Source of the DNA: Paenibacillus lautus NBRC 15380
GTDB lineage: Bacteria > Bacillota > Bacilli > Paenibacillales > Paenibacillaceae
DNA: 64,000 nucleotides
Assembly: GCF_004000945.1 (NCBI RefSeq)
Contig: NZ_BIMF01000002.1
Span: forward strand, 736,214 to 800,213
Reading direction: 5' to 3'
The position numbers and the translations under genes were made by a program. Under the pieces are notes generated by a model. It was not told the DNA's origin. It saw only the letters and a program-made list of their open reading frames with translations, and did not search any database. This document shows positions 32,394 to 41,650 of this stretch, in pieces. Within the stretch, counting starts at the first letter, position 1, and each line of letters begins with the position of its first letter.

Positions 32394-33341
32394 ATGAAAT
32401 ATATATCAATCAAGGGATTAAACAAACCCGTCTCAGCACTAATGAAAGGAACGGACTACTTCTATCATGATTCGTACGAGAAAGCTGCCGCCAATATGGA
32501 TGCTTACCTTGCGATCGGCGGCAATTCCGTTGATACCGCCCACATCTACTGTGGAGGTCAAAGCGAAGAAGTCATCGGCAGATACATGCAGGAAAGGGGT
32601 AACCGGGATCAGATCGTCATCCTGACCAAGGGGGCCCATCATGATCAGAACGGCCCGCGCGTGAATAAAAAGGACATCAAGAGTGACATCACAACGAGCT
32701 TCGAAAGACTGCAAACGAATTTCATCGATCTGTACGCTCTTCACCGTGACGACCCTGAGGTTCCGGCAGGTGAAGTTATTGAGGCCCTGAACGAATACAT
32801 TGCCGATGGCAGCGTGGGTGCCATTGGGGTATCCAATTGGACATGGGAGCGCATCCGGGATGCCAATGCCTATGCTGAAGCGAATGGACTGGTCGGTTTC
32901 TCCTTCAGCAGCCCGAATCTCAGTCTGGCCAAGCCAAACGAGCCGTTCTGGAAAGGCTGCGTCTCAGCCGATGCAGAGACGATTGCGTGGCATGAGGCCG
33001 AGCAGTTCCCGCTGTTCTCCTGGTCTTCTCAAGCGAGAGGATTCTTCACCGGACGATTTACGCCGGAAATTCGAGATAATGCGGATCTTGTGCGGGTATT
33101 CTACAGCGATGCGAACTGGGAGCGATTAGAGCGCGCCAAACAACTGGCCGCAACGAAGAATGTGACAGCCATACAGATCGCGCTCGCTTACGTGCTGAAC
33201 CAGCCATTCCCGACCTGTGCGCTGATCGGTGCGCAATCAGCCGAAGAATTAAAATCCTGTGATGAAGGTTCAACCATCCAGCTGACAAGGGAAGAAATAG
33301 ACTGGTTAGACCTAACGATCGATCAGCTGTCTACAATCTAA
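32394..33341 (+). CDS. Aldo/keto reductase
   Basis: 315 residues from ATG 32394, 8 bases behind AAGGAGG; ATG 32388 is too close. The AKR tetrad is visible: Asp and Tyr in NSVDTAHIYCGGQSE, Lys in VILTKGAHH, His in YALHRDDP. VGAIGVSNWTWERI and the C-terminal QIALAYVLNQPFPTCALIGAQ are standard for nucleotide binding. An NAD(P)H-dependent carbonyl or sugar reductase working with the upstream Gfo/Idh/MocA enzyme is likely. The terminator follows directly. Confidence 0.92.
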   Translation: MKYISIKGLNKPVSALMKGTDYFYHDSYEKAAANMDAYLAIGGNSVDTAHIYCGGQSEEVIGRYMQERGNRDQIVILTKGAHHDQNGPRVNKKDIKSDITTSFERLQTNFIDLYALHRDDPEVPAGEVIEALNEYIADGSVGAIGVSNWTWERIRDANAYAEANGLVGFSFSSPNLSLAKPNEPFWKGCVSADAETIAWHEAEQFPLFSWSSQARGFFTGRFTPEIRDNADLVRVFYSDANWERLERAKQLAATKNVTAIQIALAYVLNQPFPTCALIGAQSAEELKSCDEGSTIQLTREEIDWLDLTIDQLSTI

Positions 33342-33348
33342 ATGTTAA

Positions 33349-33393
33349 AAGCGCCTTGTGCCAGGATAATTCCATCCTGCTCAAGGCGCTTTT
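33349..33393 (+). terminator. Terminator of the oxidoreductase operon
   Basis: AAAGCGCCTTG / CAAGGCGCTTTTT, with a second AGGAT/ATCCT stem inside, 8 bases past the stop. Confidence 0.88.
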
Positions 33394-33480
33394 TATAGGC
33401 TAATGAACCGTCTGAAACCCTTCACTAGGACGAAGCCATCTCCTTGATCGGTAGAATAATCCGCGCTGCTGAGTTACTTC

Positions 33481-34032
33481 CTACTCCTGCAAACTCCGAA
33501 GATATGCTTCATATTCAACCGTAAACTCAAGCGCTTCCTTAAAATCCGGGGACTTGAGCGAAAGGGCTTCGACGACTTCCTCTTTTCCTGTCTCATGCAA
33601 GGCTAGGATGCGAGGCTGCCTTGGGACGCGAAACTGGGTATGATCGTGATATACGATGGTGACGATGGTGCCAAGCGGCTCCTTCTCGGTTGAATAAACC
33701 GTACTCCACATCCAGCGCTGCTGGTCCGTCCCTTCCGGGCTTCCCCATTCTCTTGAAATGTCAAAGTTCCCCGGGAAATTAGGTTCAGGACGTATTCCCA
33801 GCTCCTTGAATTCTCTATGAATCGGCAAGAATAACAGGTTCAAAAACGTCCCATACGCTGCATCTCCACCCTCGTTGTATGCCCTCATCAGTTTTTCATG
33901 ATTTACGGTAAGTACGGTTTGCCAGTTTCGTTCAATGTATTCGGAAACATAGCTTCCGATGGCTTCGATGGGATGATCTTGATGATCTTGGTGCTCTTCC
34001 AAAAATTCCTGCAGCGGTTTCATTGGTTTCAT
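33481..34032 (-). CDS. Conserved-looking protein of unknown function
   Basis: 183 residues, ATG 34032 behind AAGGGG. Soluble and acidic, with no signal peptide or membrane helix. The N-terminus is unusually rich in Glu/His/Asp/Gln (HQDHQDH). The middle has aromatic-rich beta-like stretches (WMWSTVYSTEKEPLGTIVTIVYHDHTQF) and the end is helical. I do not recognise the family. It stands alone between the oxidoreductase operon and the TetR gene. SD quality and codon pattern support a real gene. Confidence 0.65.
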   Translation of the reverse strand: MKPMKPLQEFLEEHQDHQDHPIEAIGSYVSEYIERNWQTVLTVNHEKLMRAYNEGGDAAYGTFLNLLFLPIHREFKELGIRPEPNFPGNFDISREWGSPEGTDQQRWMWSTVYSTEKEPLGTIVTIVYHDHTQFRVPRQPRILALHETGKEEVVEALSLKSPDFKEALEFTVEYEAYLRSLQE

Positions 34033-34152
34033 GGTTTACCCCTTCCCATTTCATGGATTTTTTGATGTACCTCTCCAGCTTACAACATGGGTGCAAATTG
34101 TAAGGTTTGTAGGATAACCAGCCCATATTAGGGGTAAACCTTATCATGTACT

Positions 34153-34743
34153 TTAGTCTCTTACCCTGAACCCTTGTAACATACCGGCAATCACATCCAT
34201 CGTTTCCTCGAGGCCTTTATCGGTTTCCGGCATTTGAGCGACCCAGAGCGAGCATTCGTTTAATGCGCCGGACAAGGCATGGGTCATAGCATCAACAGGG
34301 ATTCTCTTCATCATTCCCAACTCCTGCATCAAGGTTAACTGCTCCCGCAGATGACTCATCGAATGCAGCTCGTCCAACTCTCGCCAAGATTCCCAGCCTA
34401 CGACACTTGGACCGTCAATGAGCATAATCCGCTTATTCTGCGGTTCGACCACGGCTGCAACAAAAGCCCGGCAGCCAAAGAGGAGCTGCTCCCAAGGATC
34501 CTCGGAGCTATCCGCTTCCGTCTCGACGCGCTGCGCTATTTCCGATTGCACTAATTCAAGCACGGCCAGGAACAAACCTAGTTTATTCTTAAAGTGATGA
34601 TACAGCGCGCCGCGGGTAGCTTTAGCTTCGTCGGCAATCTCTTCTAGTGCCGCATTGGCGTAGCCTTTTTCCGTAAATTGGGTTCTGGCTACCTTCAGCA
34701 GCAGCTGTATTGTCTCGTTGGTTTCGCTTTTGCTTCTTCTCAT
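34153..34743 (-). CDS. TetR-family transcriptional regulator
   Basis: 196 residues. The N-terminal TetR HTH is VARTQFTEKGYANAALEEIADEAKATRGALYHHFKNKLGLFLAVLE, near-canonical. The C-terminal ligand domain (FVAAVVEPQNKRIMLIDGPSVVGWESWRELD) recalls the branch annotated as TetR_C_25-like in Paenibacillus and Streptomyces. It is the second gene of an operon behind a VOC protein, 25 bases downstream. The perfect palindrome at 35266-35286 ahead of the operon is the probable operator, giving negative autoregulation. Confidence 0.9.
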   Translation of the reverse strand: MRRSKSETNETIQLLLKVARTQFTEKGYANAALEEIADEAKATRGALYHHFKNKLGLFLAVLELVQSEIAQRVETEADSSEDPWEQLLFGCRAFVAAVVEPQNKRIMLIDGPSVVGWESWRELDELHSMSHLREQLTLMQELGMMKRIPVDAMTHALSGALNECSLWVAQMPETDKGLEETMDVIAGMLQGFRVRD

Positions 34744-34768
34744 ATTTCGCGTTGTTCCCCCCTATGCA

Positions 34769-35224
34769 TCATTCTCTGGGGTCAACCCCGTTTGGTGACC
34801 ACACTTCTTCATTATACTGCTCGAGAAAGGCCTGGGAAGGCGGAATAATCTTGATCATGTCAATCAGTACCCCATTCGGGTCACTAGTAATAAAATGCCG
34901 CTGACCAAATTCCTCGTCCCGCATATCCTGATGGAGCTGCAGCTTTTCGTGGATGACCAGCCTTTGGTACTCGGCATCCACATCCTCCACCTCGAAATTC
35001 AGAATCAATCCCTGTACAGGTTTCTGAAAAGCGGACGGTACCGTGGGATGGTCTTTGGATAAGATGGCCATTTCATAAGCGCCTTGTCCTTGGTCACCCT
35101 TCTTCAGGCTTACATACCAATCCGCTTCAAAAACAATCTCAAAACCAAACAACCGTGTGTAAAAGTCTGCGCTTTCGGCAATCTTCTCAGTCATGATCAC
35201 GGGATAAAATCCTTGCAGCTTCAT
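34769..35224 (-). CDS. VOC-superfamily (glyoxalase/bleomycin-resistance-like) protein
   Basis: 151 residues from ATG 35224 ([14 protein letters not shown]), with AAGGAG upstream. Two beta-alpha-beta-beta-beta modules are visible: [35 protein letters not shown] and [17 protein letters not shown]..., then [21 protein letters not shown], with the C-terminal metal-type Glu replaced by Asp. Family members are dioxygenases, lyases or drug-binding proteins. Being first in an operon with its own TetR repressor suggests a role in resisting or degrading a small molecule that the TetR protein senses. Confidence 0.85.
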   Translation of the reverse strand: MKLQGFYPVIMTEKIAESADFYTRLFGFEIVFEADWYVSLKKGDQGQGAYEMAILSKDHPTVPSAFQKPVQGLILNFEVEDVDAEYQRLVIHEKLQLHQDMRDEEFGQRHFITSDPNGVLIDMIKIIPPSQAFLEQYNEEVWSPNGVDPRE

Positions 35225-35265
35225 ATGGAAAACATCTCCTTCTATAATGGGATGCATCCAATTTA

Positions 35266-35286
35266 ACATACATACAGTATGTATGT
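35266..35286. promoter_or_regulatory. Perfect palindromic operator of the VOC-TetR operon
   Basis: Ten-base arms ACATACATAC / GTATGTATGT around a single A, 42 bases before the VOC start. Size and symmetry fit a TetR dimer site. Confidence 0.8.
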
Positions 35287-35312
35287 AAATATGTTCTTTT
35301 AAAACTTACCAT

Positions 35313-35348
35313 AAAAAAAAGAACCTGCAGATCGGACCGCAGGTTCTT
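35313..35348 (-). terminator. Terminator of the Sm-like gene
   Basis: AAGAACCTGC / GCAGGTTCTT stem; on the minus strand it ends in eight T. Confidence 0.88.
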
Positions 35349-35354
35349 CGTTTG

Positions 35355-35675
35355 CTACCACAACAAGCTGACAGCCAATAGATTGAACAATGCTAACGGC
35401 AATATGACATTAGGGTTGGGCCCGTATGGCACAAATGGAGGGTATCCCGGGAAGAAACCTCTGTTGCCTTGTTCTACAAGAATGTACACATTCTTTGCAT
35501 CAACATTAATGACGATACCTTCAATGGCTTCATCATCCATCGTATGCACTCTTACCTTGCGATTGACTACGTTTTTCATGGCCGAATGGGCGCTTTCTCT
35601 ATGTTTCTTCATGGAATGTACCAACTGGTGGTCGCATTGAAACAGCATTTGGGGTTGGGTTGAATAATGGCTCAT
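35355..35675 (-). CDS. Small Sm-like-fold protein with hydrophobic tail
   Basis: 106 residues with a perfect AAGGAGGAG SD. The central part (MKNVVNRKVRVHTMDDEAIEGIVINVDAKNVYILVE) looks like an Sm/Hfq-type five-stranded barrel. It is followed by an aromatic/Pro/Gly-rich stretch (GFFPGYPPFVPYGPNPN) and a hydrophobic end VILPLALFNLLAVSLLW. Similar small proteins are common in Bacillus and Paenibacillus and are often misnamed; their role is unknown, perhaps in the spore or at membranes. The assignment of fold is by eye. Confidence 0.65.
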   Translation of the reverse strand: MSHYSTQPQMLFQCDHQLVHSMKKHRESAHSAMKNVVNRKVRVHTMDDEAIEGIVINVDAKNVYILVEQGNRGFFPGYPPFVPYGPNPNVILPLALFNLLAVSLLW

Positions 35676-35808
35676 GATGCTCCTCCTTCATTCTCTTCTA
35701 TTCGCATTGTATGCAAATGTCCCGTCAAGGGTGTTTGCCTATCTGAAATCCGTTTAATGCATAGCGGATACGGGTATAGTACAACCAGATGAAGGAGGGT
35801 TAAACACC

Positions 35809-36090
35809 ATGGACAATCGAAATATACAGACAAAGCCCGGAAGCTTTTTTATTGAAGATAACGGAAAAACGGTAGCCGAAATCTCCTACTCACCTCAAGG
35901 AAACGGAGTGATTAGTATCGATCATACCTATATTTCACCCGGCCTACGAGGCCAAGGAATCGCCGACGAACTCGTTCGAAAAGTAATAGGATACGCTCGG
36001 GAAGAAGATTTGAAAATCATCCCCGTTTGCTCCTACGCCGGACATTATTTTGACAAAAACGTCGAAGATCGTGTACTGCTGCACAAATAA
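35809..36090 (+). CDS. Small GNAT-like N-acetyltransferase (YjdJ/NATD1 type)
   Basis: 93 residues, complete for this minimal GNAT group. FFIEDNGKTVAEISYSPQGNGVISIDHTYISPGLRGQGIADELVRKVIGYAREEDLKIIPVCSY carries the acetyl-CoA loop (RGQGIA) and the family's conserved Cys and Tyr near the end. SD GAAGGAGGG precedes ATG. Cytosolic, substrate unknown. Ended by a hairpin at 36152-36190. Confidence 0.88.
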   Translation: MDNRNIQTKPGSFFIEDNGKTVAEISYSPQGNGVISIDHTYISPGLRGQGIADELVRKVIGYAREEDLKIIPVCSYAGHYFDKNVEDRVLLHK

Positions 36091-36151
36091 CAAACGATGA
36101 TTAAAACAACATATGGCATTAGGAATCGGATGTACCCGTAAGGTTTAACTC

Positions 36152-36190
36152 GCCAGCCATAAGAAAGCTCCTCTTATCGGTTGGCTTTTA
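36152..36190 (+). terminator. Terminator after the small GNAT gene
   Basis: CCAGCCATAAGA / TCTTAT-C-GGTTGG stem with one bulge and one G-T pair, followed by CTTTTA. Confidence 0.65.
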
Positions 36191-36302
36191 CGCGCCATGA
36201 TTTCCATGTTCAAATGTAACGTTGGTATTTTCTATTGCGATAGAGTGATCCTATCCTCTATGATCAAATGGTATAGCTTAAGTTAGGGAGGCAACTGTAA
36301 TC

Positions 36303-39300
36303 ATGAGGCAAACAGCGGAACATTGGGTCTGGGAACAGATGTTTGATAACTTGCCTATTGGGGCAATCCTGATTTCTGCGGTTGACGAGCCTGTGGCGAA
36401 GGTGAATGATCGTTTTTGCGAACTTATCGAATCCAAACGTTCAGACCTGCTTCAGCTCAAACCTTCCGAAATCCAAGTTCTATCCAACTTATCGATTCAA
36501 CAAACATTACAATCATTGACATATGACCTAACGTCCACGCTCAAAAAAAACTCTTACTTTATCCGCCGTGACGGAAATCAAGTTCAAGTCTCTGTGACGA
36601 TTTCCCTGTTGAACCATCCCGCCCCTGGAGAGACTCCATGGATTTTATGCTGTATTGAACCTGGGACCGTACAGGAGGAGTCGTCTTTGCCGCCGACCAT
36701 TAAGAATGATGAGCTGCTTGCACTCATCTCCAAGAGCGGACAAGATCTTATATCCATTAGCAACGCCGACGGCATCATCGAATACATCTCACCTTCTGTA
36801 ACGGAAATCCTCGGATACACCCAAGAGGAAATGACGGGCCAATGCCGGATCGATTACTATCATCAGGTTGATTCCGAGCAAATGAAAGAACCGGGCAAAC
36901 TATTCTCAGAGGAAGATAGTTTCGTTCGACGCATACGCCATAAGGACGGGCATTATTTATGGTTTGAAACGTCTTTCCAGCTGGTCCGGGGAGCGCAAGG
37001 CGAGGTTACCAAGGTCCTGGCCATTGGACGAAATATTACCAAACGCAAAACGGATGAGGATACGCTGGCCCATGCGCAGCGGATTGCCAAGATTGGTTCC
37101 TGGCGTTGGGACTTAATCACGCATACGCTAACCTACAGCGATGAAATGAGGCGAATTTACGGGTATCAGATCAGTACTACCGAGCCAAACCATAACACGC
37201 TGCTGTCATTGGTCGTTCCGGAGGACCGCGAGCGGCTGGAGGCGGAATTGAGCAGAGCCATTCTAGGGAAAGCGAATGAAATCATTTACCGGATCCAGCT
37301 TCAGGACGGGCAAATCCGAACGATTCGAGCTCAATGGGAAGTCTCCGTTACGAACCAAGGCAGACCGATGGAGATGGTCGGCATGGCCCAGGATATCACC
37401 GAGCAGGTGCTGATTGAACAGCAGTCGCTGGAGAATGAAAATAAGTACAAGCTCATAACCGAAAATTCCCTTGATTTCATATCGAGTAGCACCATAGGCT
37501 GTTCCACGTTTCTTTATTGTTCACCTTCCTGTTATTCCCTGCTTGGATATCGTCCGGATGAGATGGTTGGCACCAGTATATTCGATTACGTATACGCTGA
37601 GGATATCATACCGCTCCAGGACTATTTCAAGAATTGCCTGGACGGCAAATCGCTCATACCAATTACCTTCCGTTATATACATAAGGATGGCAGGCACATC
37701 TGGTTTGAAGTCAATTGCAAGTACATTAGCACGCAGGACGGCCAAAAGAACGAAATCATTTCGATCGCCCGCGACATTTCCGAGCGAAAGATGATGGAAT
37801 TTAAACTTAAAGAAAGCGAGCAGCGATATCGTTCTCTATTTGAATATAATCCGTCGGCGGTATACTCCCTGAATTTGGATGGCGACTACTTAACGGCCAA
37901 TCAGAATTTGCAGGAGCTGACGGGATATTCCCTGGACGAGCTGATCGGAATGTATTTCGGACCGATTGTAGCGGAAAATGACATGGCTCGAACGTTGTAT
38001 CATTTTAATCAGGCGACTGAAGGCATACCGCAGAGCTATGATCTGACGATAATTCATAAGGATGGACATCCCATCAACATCAATACCGTCAACATACCGA
38101 TTTTCGTGGATGACGAAGTGGTCGGCGTCTATGGCATTACCCGGGACATTACCGAGCGCATGCGAACCATGGAAGAGATTAAGAAACTTAGCCGCGAGCT
38201 CACTCTTTTGCTGAATACGGTGTCCGAAGGCATTATCGGGCTGGACATTCACGGACATGTCGCATTTATCAATCCGGCAGGCGCAGCGATGCTGGATTAT
38301 GAACCGTCCACCACCATCGGAAGACCTTGCGACCAGATTATCAAAGAAATTTGCCATGACGGCACTTTTTATCGGGGGGATGATTCACCACTTGTTCGGG
38401 CCGTCAAACAAGGCGTACCGCTGTCCAGAGCCGAAATTGTGCTTTGGCGAGGCGACGGAACCAGCTTTCTGGCAGATTATCAGGTCAACCCAATCTGGGA
38501 TCAAGGAGAGCGCAAAGGTGCCGTTATGGTGTTCCGCGATATCACCGATGAGAAAGAGATCATCCGGGCGAAGGAGAATGCCGAACGGGCAGATCAAGCG
38601 AAAACGGAGTTTCTGACCATGATGAGCCACGAACTCCGTACACCCATGAACGGCATCATCGGTATGATTGAGCTGTTAAGAACGACCGAGCTTGACGAGG
38701 ACCAACAGAATTATACCGATATTTTGATGGAGAGCAGCAGCTCGCTGCTGCACATCCTGAACGAGATCCTCGATTTCAGCAAAATCGAGACCGGCAATAT
38801 GACCCTCATTCACGAACCGATCGATTTACGTTCCTTGCTTGAAATCGTCGTTGATTTATTCTCGGCCAAAGCCAAAGAAAAAGGATTAACGTTATCCTGC
38901 AGCATCAACAGCTCCACGGTTCCCGATGTGATCATCGGCGATGCCCTGCGGCTGCGGCAAGTGCTTGTTAATCTTATCAGCAATGCTATTAAATTCACCC
39001 ATGAGGGCAGCATCGTGATCAGTGTCGAGGGACTGCGCAGGACGGGCACCCATGAATTCACGCTTGCTTTTCAAGTAAGGGATACGGGAATTGGCATTCC
39101 TGCTGAACAGCAGCATCAGCTGTTCACCTCCTTCTCGCAGCTTCATCCATCCTTGAATCGCAAATACGGCGGTACGGGATTGGGGCTGGCGATCAGTAAA
39201 AAACTAGTTGAGCTGATGGGAGGGGTCATCGGCGTCGAGAGTCGTGAAAACGTCGGTTCCTCCTTCTACTTTACGATCCCGACCCATACGCTGCATGATG

Positions 39301-39317
39301 ATATCACGGACAAATAA
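36303..39317 (+). CDS. Cytosolic sensor histidine kinase with about six PAS domains
   Basis: 1004 residues without any membrane helix. Six PAS-like units in tandem, roughly 10-115, 135-250, 255-375, 380-500, 505-625 and 630-755; several end in the PAC signature DITER/DISERK/NITKRK. Then HisKA with MMSHELRTPMNGIIGM (phosphate-accepting His776) and HATPase with N box NLISNAIKFTHEG, G1 DTGIGIP and G2 GGTGLGLAI, ending at TIPTH. No receiver domain follows and no response regulator is adjacent, so it is an orphan kinase. It may feed a remote partner such as a Spo0F-type phosphorelay, but that is a guess. SD GGGAGG precedes ATG 36303. Confidence 0.92.
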   Translation: MRQTAEHWVWEQMFDNLPIGAILISAVDEPVAKVNDRFCELIESKRSDLLQLKPSEIQVLSNLSIQQTLQSLTYDLTSTLKKNSYFIRRDGNQVQVSVTISLLNHPAPGETPWILCCIEPGTVQEESSLPPTIKNDELLALISKSGQDLISISNADGIIEYISPSVTEILGYTQEEMTGQCRIDYYHQVDSEQMKEPGKLFSEEDSFVRRIRHKDGHYLWFETSFQLVRGAQGEVTKVLAIGRNITKRKTDEDTLAHAQRIAKIGSWRWDLITHTLTYSDEMRRIYGYQISTTEPNHNTLLSLVVPEDRERLEAELSRAILGKANEIIYRIQLQDGQIRTIRAQWEVSVTNQGRPMEMVGMAQDITEQVLIEQQSLENENKYKLITENSLDFISSSTIGCSTFLYCSPSCYSLLGYRPDEMVGTSIFDYVYAEDIIPLQDYFKNCLDGKSLIPITFRYIHKDGRHIWFEVNCKYISTQDGQKNEIISIARDISERKMMEFKLKESEQRYRSLFEYNPSAVYSLNLDGDYLTANQNLQELTGYSLDELIGMYFGPIVAENDMARTLYHFNQATEGIPQSYDLTIIHKDGHPININTVNIPIFVDDEVVGVYGITRDITERMRTMEEIKKLSRELTLLLNTVSEGIIGLDIHGHVAFINPAGAAMLDYEPSTTIGRPCDQIIKEICHDGTFYRGDDSPLVRAVKQGVPLSRAEIVLWRGDGTSFLADYQVNPIWDQGERKGAVMVFRDITDEKEIIRAKENAERADQAKTEFLTMMSHELRTPMNGIIGMIELLRTTELDEDQQNYTDILMESSSSLLHILNEILDFSKIETGNMTLIHEPIDLRSLLEIVVDLFSAKAKEKGLTLSCSINSSTVPDVIIGDALRLRQVLVNLISNAIKFTHEGSIVISVEGLRRTGTHEFTLAFQVRDTGIGIPAEQQHQLFTSFSQLHPSLNRKYGGTGLGLAISKKLVELMGGVIGVESRENVGSSFYFTIPTHTLHDDITDK

Positions 39318-39350
39318 GCCTTTGGTTTCACTCCAATATCCTCCACAAAA

Positions 39351-39391
39351 AAAAGGGTGATCTACAGCAATGAGCTGTGGACCACCCTTTT
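39351..39391. terminator. Bidirectional terminator
   Basis: AAAAGGGTG...CAGC / GCTG...CACCCTTTT stem between the convergent kinase and pepF genes. Confidence 0.85.
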
Positions 39392-39410
39392 CTCATATAT
39401 GCAAATGGTA

Positions 39411-41213
39411 CTACTGCTCGTACAGAGACTCTAGTTCGTCGACGAGTGATCCAACATAAGCTACCGCTTTGGAGATCGGCTCGGAAGTGGACATATCGAC
39501 GCCCGCCATCGCCATTAATTCCAGCGGGCTCTTGCTGCCTCCGGTTTTGAGGACGTGGAGCCAGCGGTCTACAGCCGGTTGTCCCTCCTCGCGAATCAAT
39601 TGTGCTGCAGCTGTTGATGCAGTCAGACCTGCGGCATAAGTATATGGATAGAGACCCATATAATAATGCGGTTGTCTCATCCAGGTCAGCTTCGCTCCTT
39701 CATCGAGCTCGACCGCGTCACCCCAGAAATCGGAAAGCACGGCACCCTTTAGCTCAGATAGCTTATCTGCGGTAATCGGCTCATCAGCCATCGCATGGCG
39801 GTATACCCGTCGCTGCATTTCCGCTTCCAGAAGATGAGTCACGTAGTTATGGTAATACGTGCTCAGAAGCTGAAGAATAACAGAGCGTCGCATCCGCTTA
39901 TCCTCGGATTGGCTGAGCAAGTGATCCGCCAGCAGCAGCTCGTTCATCGTTGAAGGCGCTTCGATAAAATACAAGGAAGGACGCGCATTGGTAATACGCT
40001 GATTCTTCGCTGCCAGCATCAAATGACCGGCATGCCCGACTTCATGCGCTAATGTGAAGGCATTGCGCATATTATCCGCCCATGCCATCAGGATATAGGA
40101 ATGTACCCCGTATACGGAGGAACAGAACGCGCCTGTAGATTTACCGATATTATCGGCATAATCCACCCAGCGCTTGGAGAACGTGGATTTAACGATCTCG
40201 CCGTATTCAGGACCCAGAATCGACAAGGCGCTCGAAATCGTGGAGCACGCTTCTTCATAAGTGACGCTTGGATTGAAATCCGGATCCATCGGCGCTTTCA
40301 AATCGCAGAACAGCATTTGATCCAGCCCAAGCACACGCTTCTTGAGCTTCATAAGCCTCCGCATATGCGGAGCTAACTCCGTCAGAATGGTATCATGAAT
40401 ATGGTTGTACATCTCCATCGTCACTTGCTGCGGCTTCAGCAGCATGTCCGTTACGGTATCATACCCGCGAAGCCGGGACATCACCACTTGCTTCTTCACT
40501 TCGGTGGCGTAAGCCTCGGCAAATGTATGACGCGATCCCTGCAGCGACTTCGTGAACGAGGCATAAGCCTCCCGTCGAAGCTGCGTATCCTCAGACATTT
40601 CGTAAGAATTCTCGTACAGACGGAACGAGACCGGTTTGTTTACGTCATTCACTTGAATCTCGTCAAAGATCATATCCGACAGCTTGCTGCGCAAATAGAT
40701 GCGGTAAGGCGAACCGAGCACCTCTCCCAGCGATGCTAGCACGCTTTCCGTCTCAGGACTCAAGCGGTGAGGCTTGGATTCCAGCAACAATTTTAAGCTG
40801 CGGGCATAAGGTACAAGCCCGTTTTCCTTCGTTATGTAATGTTCGATGGCTCCATCTTCGAGATCCAGCAGCTCCGATTCAATGAACGTCAGAGAGGATT
40901 GGATGCGTGAGAGAACATCGCCCGTTTTGGCCGAATTCGCCAGGTTAGCCGGGTTGGTTCCGTCCTCCGATTGTCGTAATCTGGCATACGCCCCGACTCT
41001 GCTAATGCTCTCCATCAAAACTTCCTGTTCATTCAAGCATTCCAGAAGAACAGATGCCCCCTCTCCCAGTCTGCCTTTGAATCGCGTCAATTGAGCAGCT
41101 TGTGATTCAAGCGCCTTTAACCCCGCTTCGAATTCTTCTTGCGAGACAAACAAATCATCCAGATTCCAGGTTGCCTCAATTGGAACCTCACTTCGTGTCA
41201 GCAATTTCCCCAT
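39411..41213 (-). CDS. pepF: Oligoendopeptidase F (M3B metallopeptidase)
   Basis: 600 residues, normal PepF length. The zinc motif HEVGH is at 390-394 (LAHEVGHAGHLM), with the third ligand in the downstream STMNELLLADHLL. It opens EATWNLDDLFVSQEEFEAGL, a PepF hallmark, and ends with YTYAAGLTASTAAAQLI and GGSKSPLELMAMAGVDM. It cleaves oligopeptides in the cytosol for peptide use or turnover. Single gene, no special regulation seen. Confidence 0.95.
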   Translation of the reverse strand: MGKLLTRSEVPIEATWNLDDLFVSQEEFEAGLKALESQAAQLTRFKGRLGEGASVLLECLNEQEVLMESISRVGAYARLRQSEDGTNPANLANSAKTGDVLSRIQSSLTFIESELLDLEDGAIEHYITKENGLVPYARSLKLLLESKPHRLSPETESVLASLGEVLGSPYRIYLRSKLSDMIFDEIQVNDVNKPVSFRLYENSYEMSEDTQLRREAYASFTKSLQGSRHTFAEAYATEVKKQVVMSRLRGYDTVTDMLLKPQQVTMEMYNHIHDTILTELAPHMRRLMKLKKRVLGLDQMLFCDLKAPMDPDFNPSVTYEEACSTISSALSILGPEYGEIVKSTFSKRWVDYADNIGKSTGAFCSSVYGVHSYILMAWADNMRNAFTLAHEVGHAGHLMLAAKNQRITNARPSLYFIEAPSTMNELLLADHLLSQSEDKRMRRSVILQLLSTYYHNYVTHLLEAEMQRRVYRHAMADEPITADKLSELKGAVLSDFWGDAVELDEGAKLTWMRQPHYYMGLYPYTYAAGLTASTAAAQLIREEGQPAVDRWLHVLKTGGSKSPLELMAMAGVDMSTSEPISKAVAYVGSLVDELESLYEQ

Positions 41214-41336
41214 GGATACAGCTCCTCTCGTGTCTTATCCTCTCATGATTGACTATCGCAACTACTAATGATTAGCAACAGCATAACAATTCCATCATAT
41301 CACAGTTTTTTAAGGGATCGTATCCGCTTTTCCACC

Positions 41337-41366
41337 TTGACTTCTGACCATATTTATGGATATAGT
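41337..41366 (+). promoter_or_regulatory. Predicted sigma-A promoter of the MutS2-like leader
   Basis: TTGACT (41337-41342), 18-base spacer, TATAGT (41361-41366). Transcription would start near 41373, giving a leader of about 400 bases before the MutS2-like start at 41774. Confidence 0.7.
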
Positions 41367-41399
41367 TATTGCATACTCTTATCTAAAGGAGAGATTTTG

Positions 41400-41423
41400 A
41401 TGTCGGTGGTCGTTCTTAACTAA
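41400..41423 (+). CDS. Seven-codon leader peptide MSVVVLN ahead of the MutS2-like gene
   Basis: ATG TCG GTG GTC GTT CTT AAC TAA. AAAGGAGAG (41385-41393) stands 6 bases upstream, one of the best ribosome-binding sites in the window, and the ORF follows a promoter directly. The last four codons including the stop (41412-41423) are exactly the 5' arm of a 12-bp long-range stem. Translating or stalled ribosomes would therefore change the fold of the leader. Short ORFs like this occur in attenuators of ribosome-targeting-antibiotic resistance genes (erm, ABC-F, hflX-type). Function here is inferred. Confidence 0.65.
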   Translation: MSVVVLN

Positions 41424-41528
41424 CCAAATTTCATATGGATTGAAATGTAAAATTTTGGACATTCCCTGTAACGGGATATGTTTATTTTTTGATGGATTTT
41501 CATTTCGTCCGTTGAATTAGTTAAGAAC
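41412..41528 (+). ncRNA. Structured leader RNA closed by a perfect 12-bp stem
   Basis: GTTCTTAACTAA (41412-41423) pairs with TTAGTTAAGAAC (41517-41528). Inside are a hairpin CCAAATTT / AAAATTTTGG (one bulge) and a hairpin TCCC / GGGA around 41463-41476. The outer 5' arm overlaps the leader ORF. I recognise no known riboswitch. A 117-base element with terminal inverted repeats could also be a tiny mobile repeat, but no target duplication is seen. Confidence 0.6.
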
Positions 41529-41579
41529 TGCGGATATCAATTGAAGCCCCTTTAGGGTTTATTCAGATATGATATGGTC

Positions 41580-41608
41580 ATCCGTGCTGAGTTCAGCACG
41601 GATTTTTT
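41580..41608 (+). terminator. Attenuator terminator 1 before the MutS2-like gene
   Basis: ATCCGTGCTGA-GT-TCAGCACGGAT, perfect 11-base stem, then a T-run (41603-41608). Confidence 0.9.
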
Positions 41609-41650
41609 GGGTCTCCCCCTCTTTTATGCAAAAGGGTTATTTGGAGCTGT

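Noticed and set aside
41412..41528. Small mobile repeat (MITE) before the MutS2-like gene
   Set aside because: It has terminal inverted repeats, but no target-site duplication, and its arm coincides with the codons of a well-placed leader ORF; a leader RNA is favoured.
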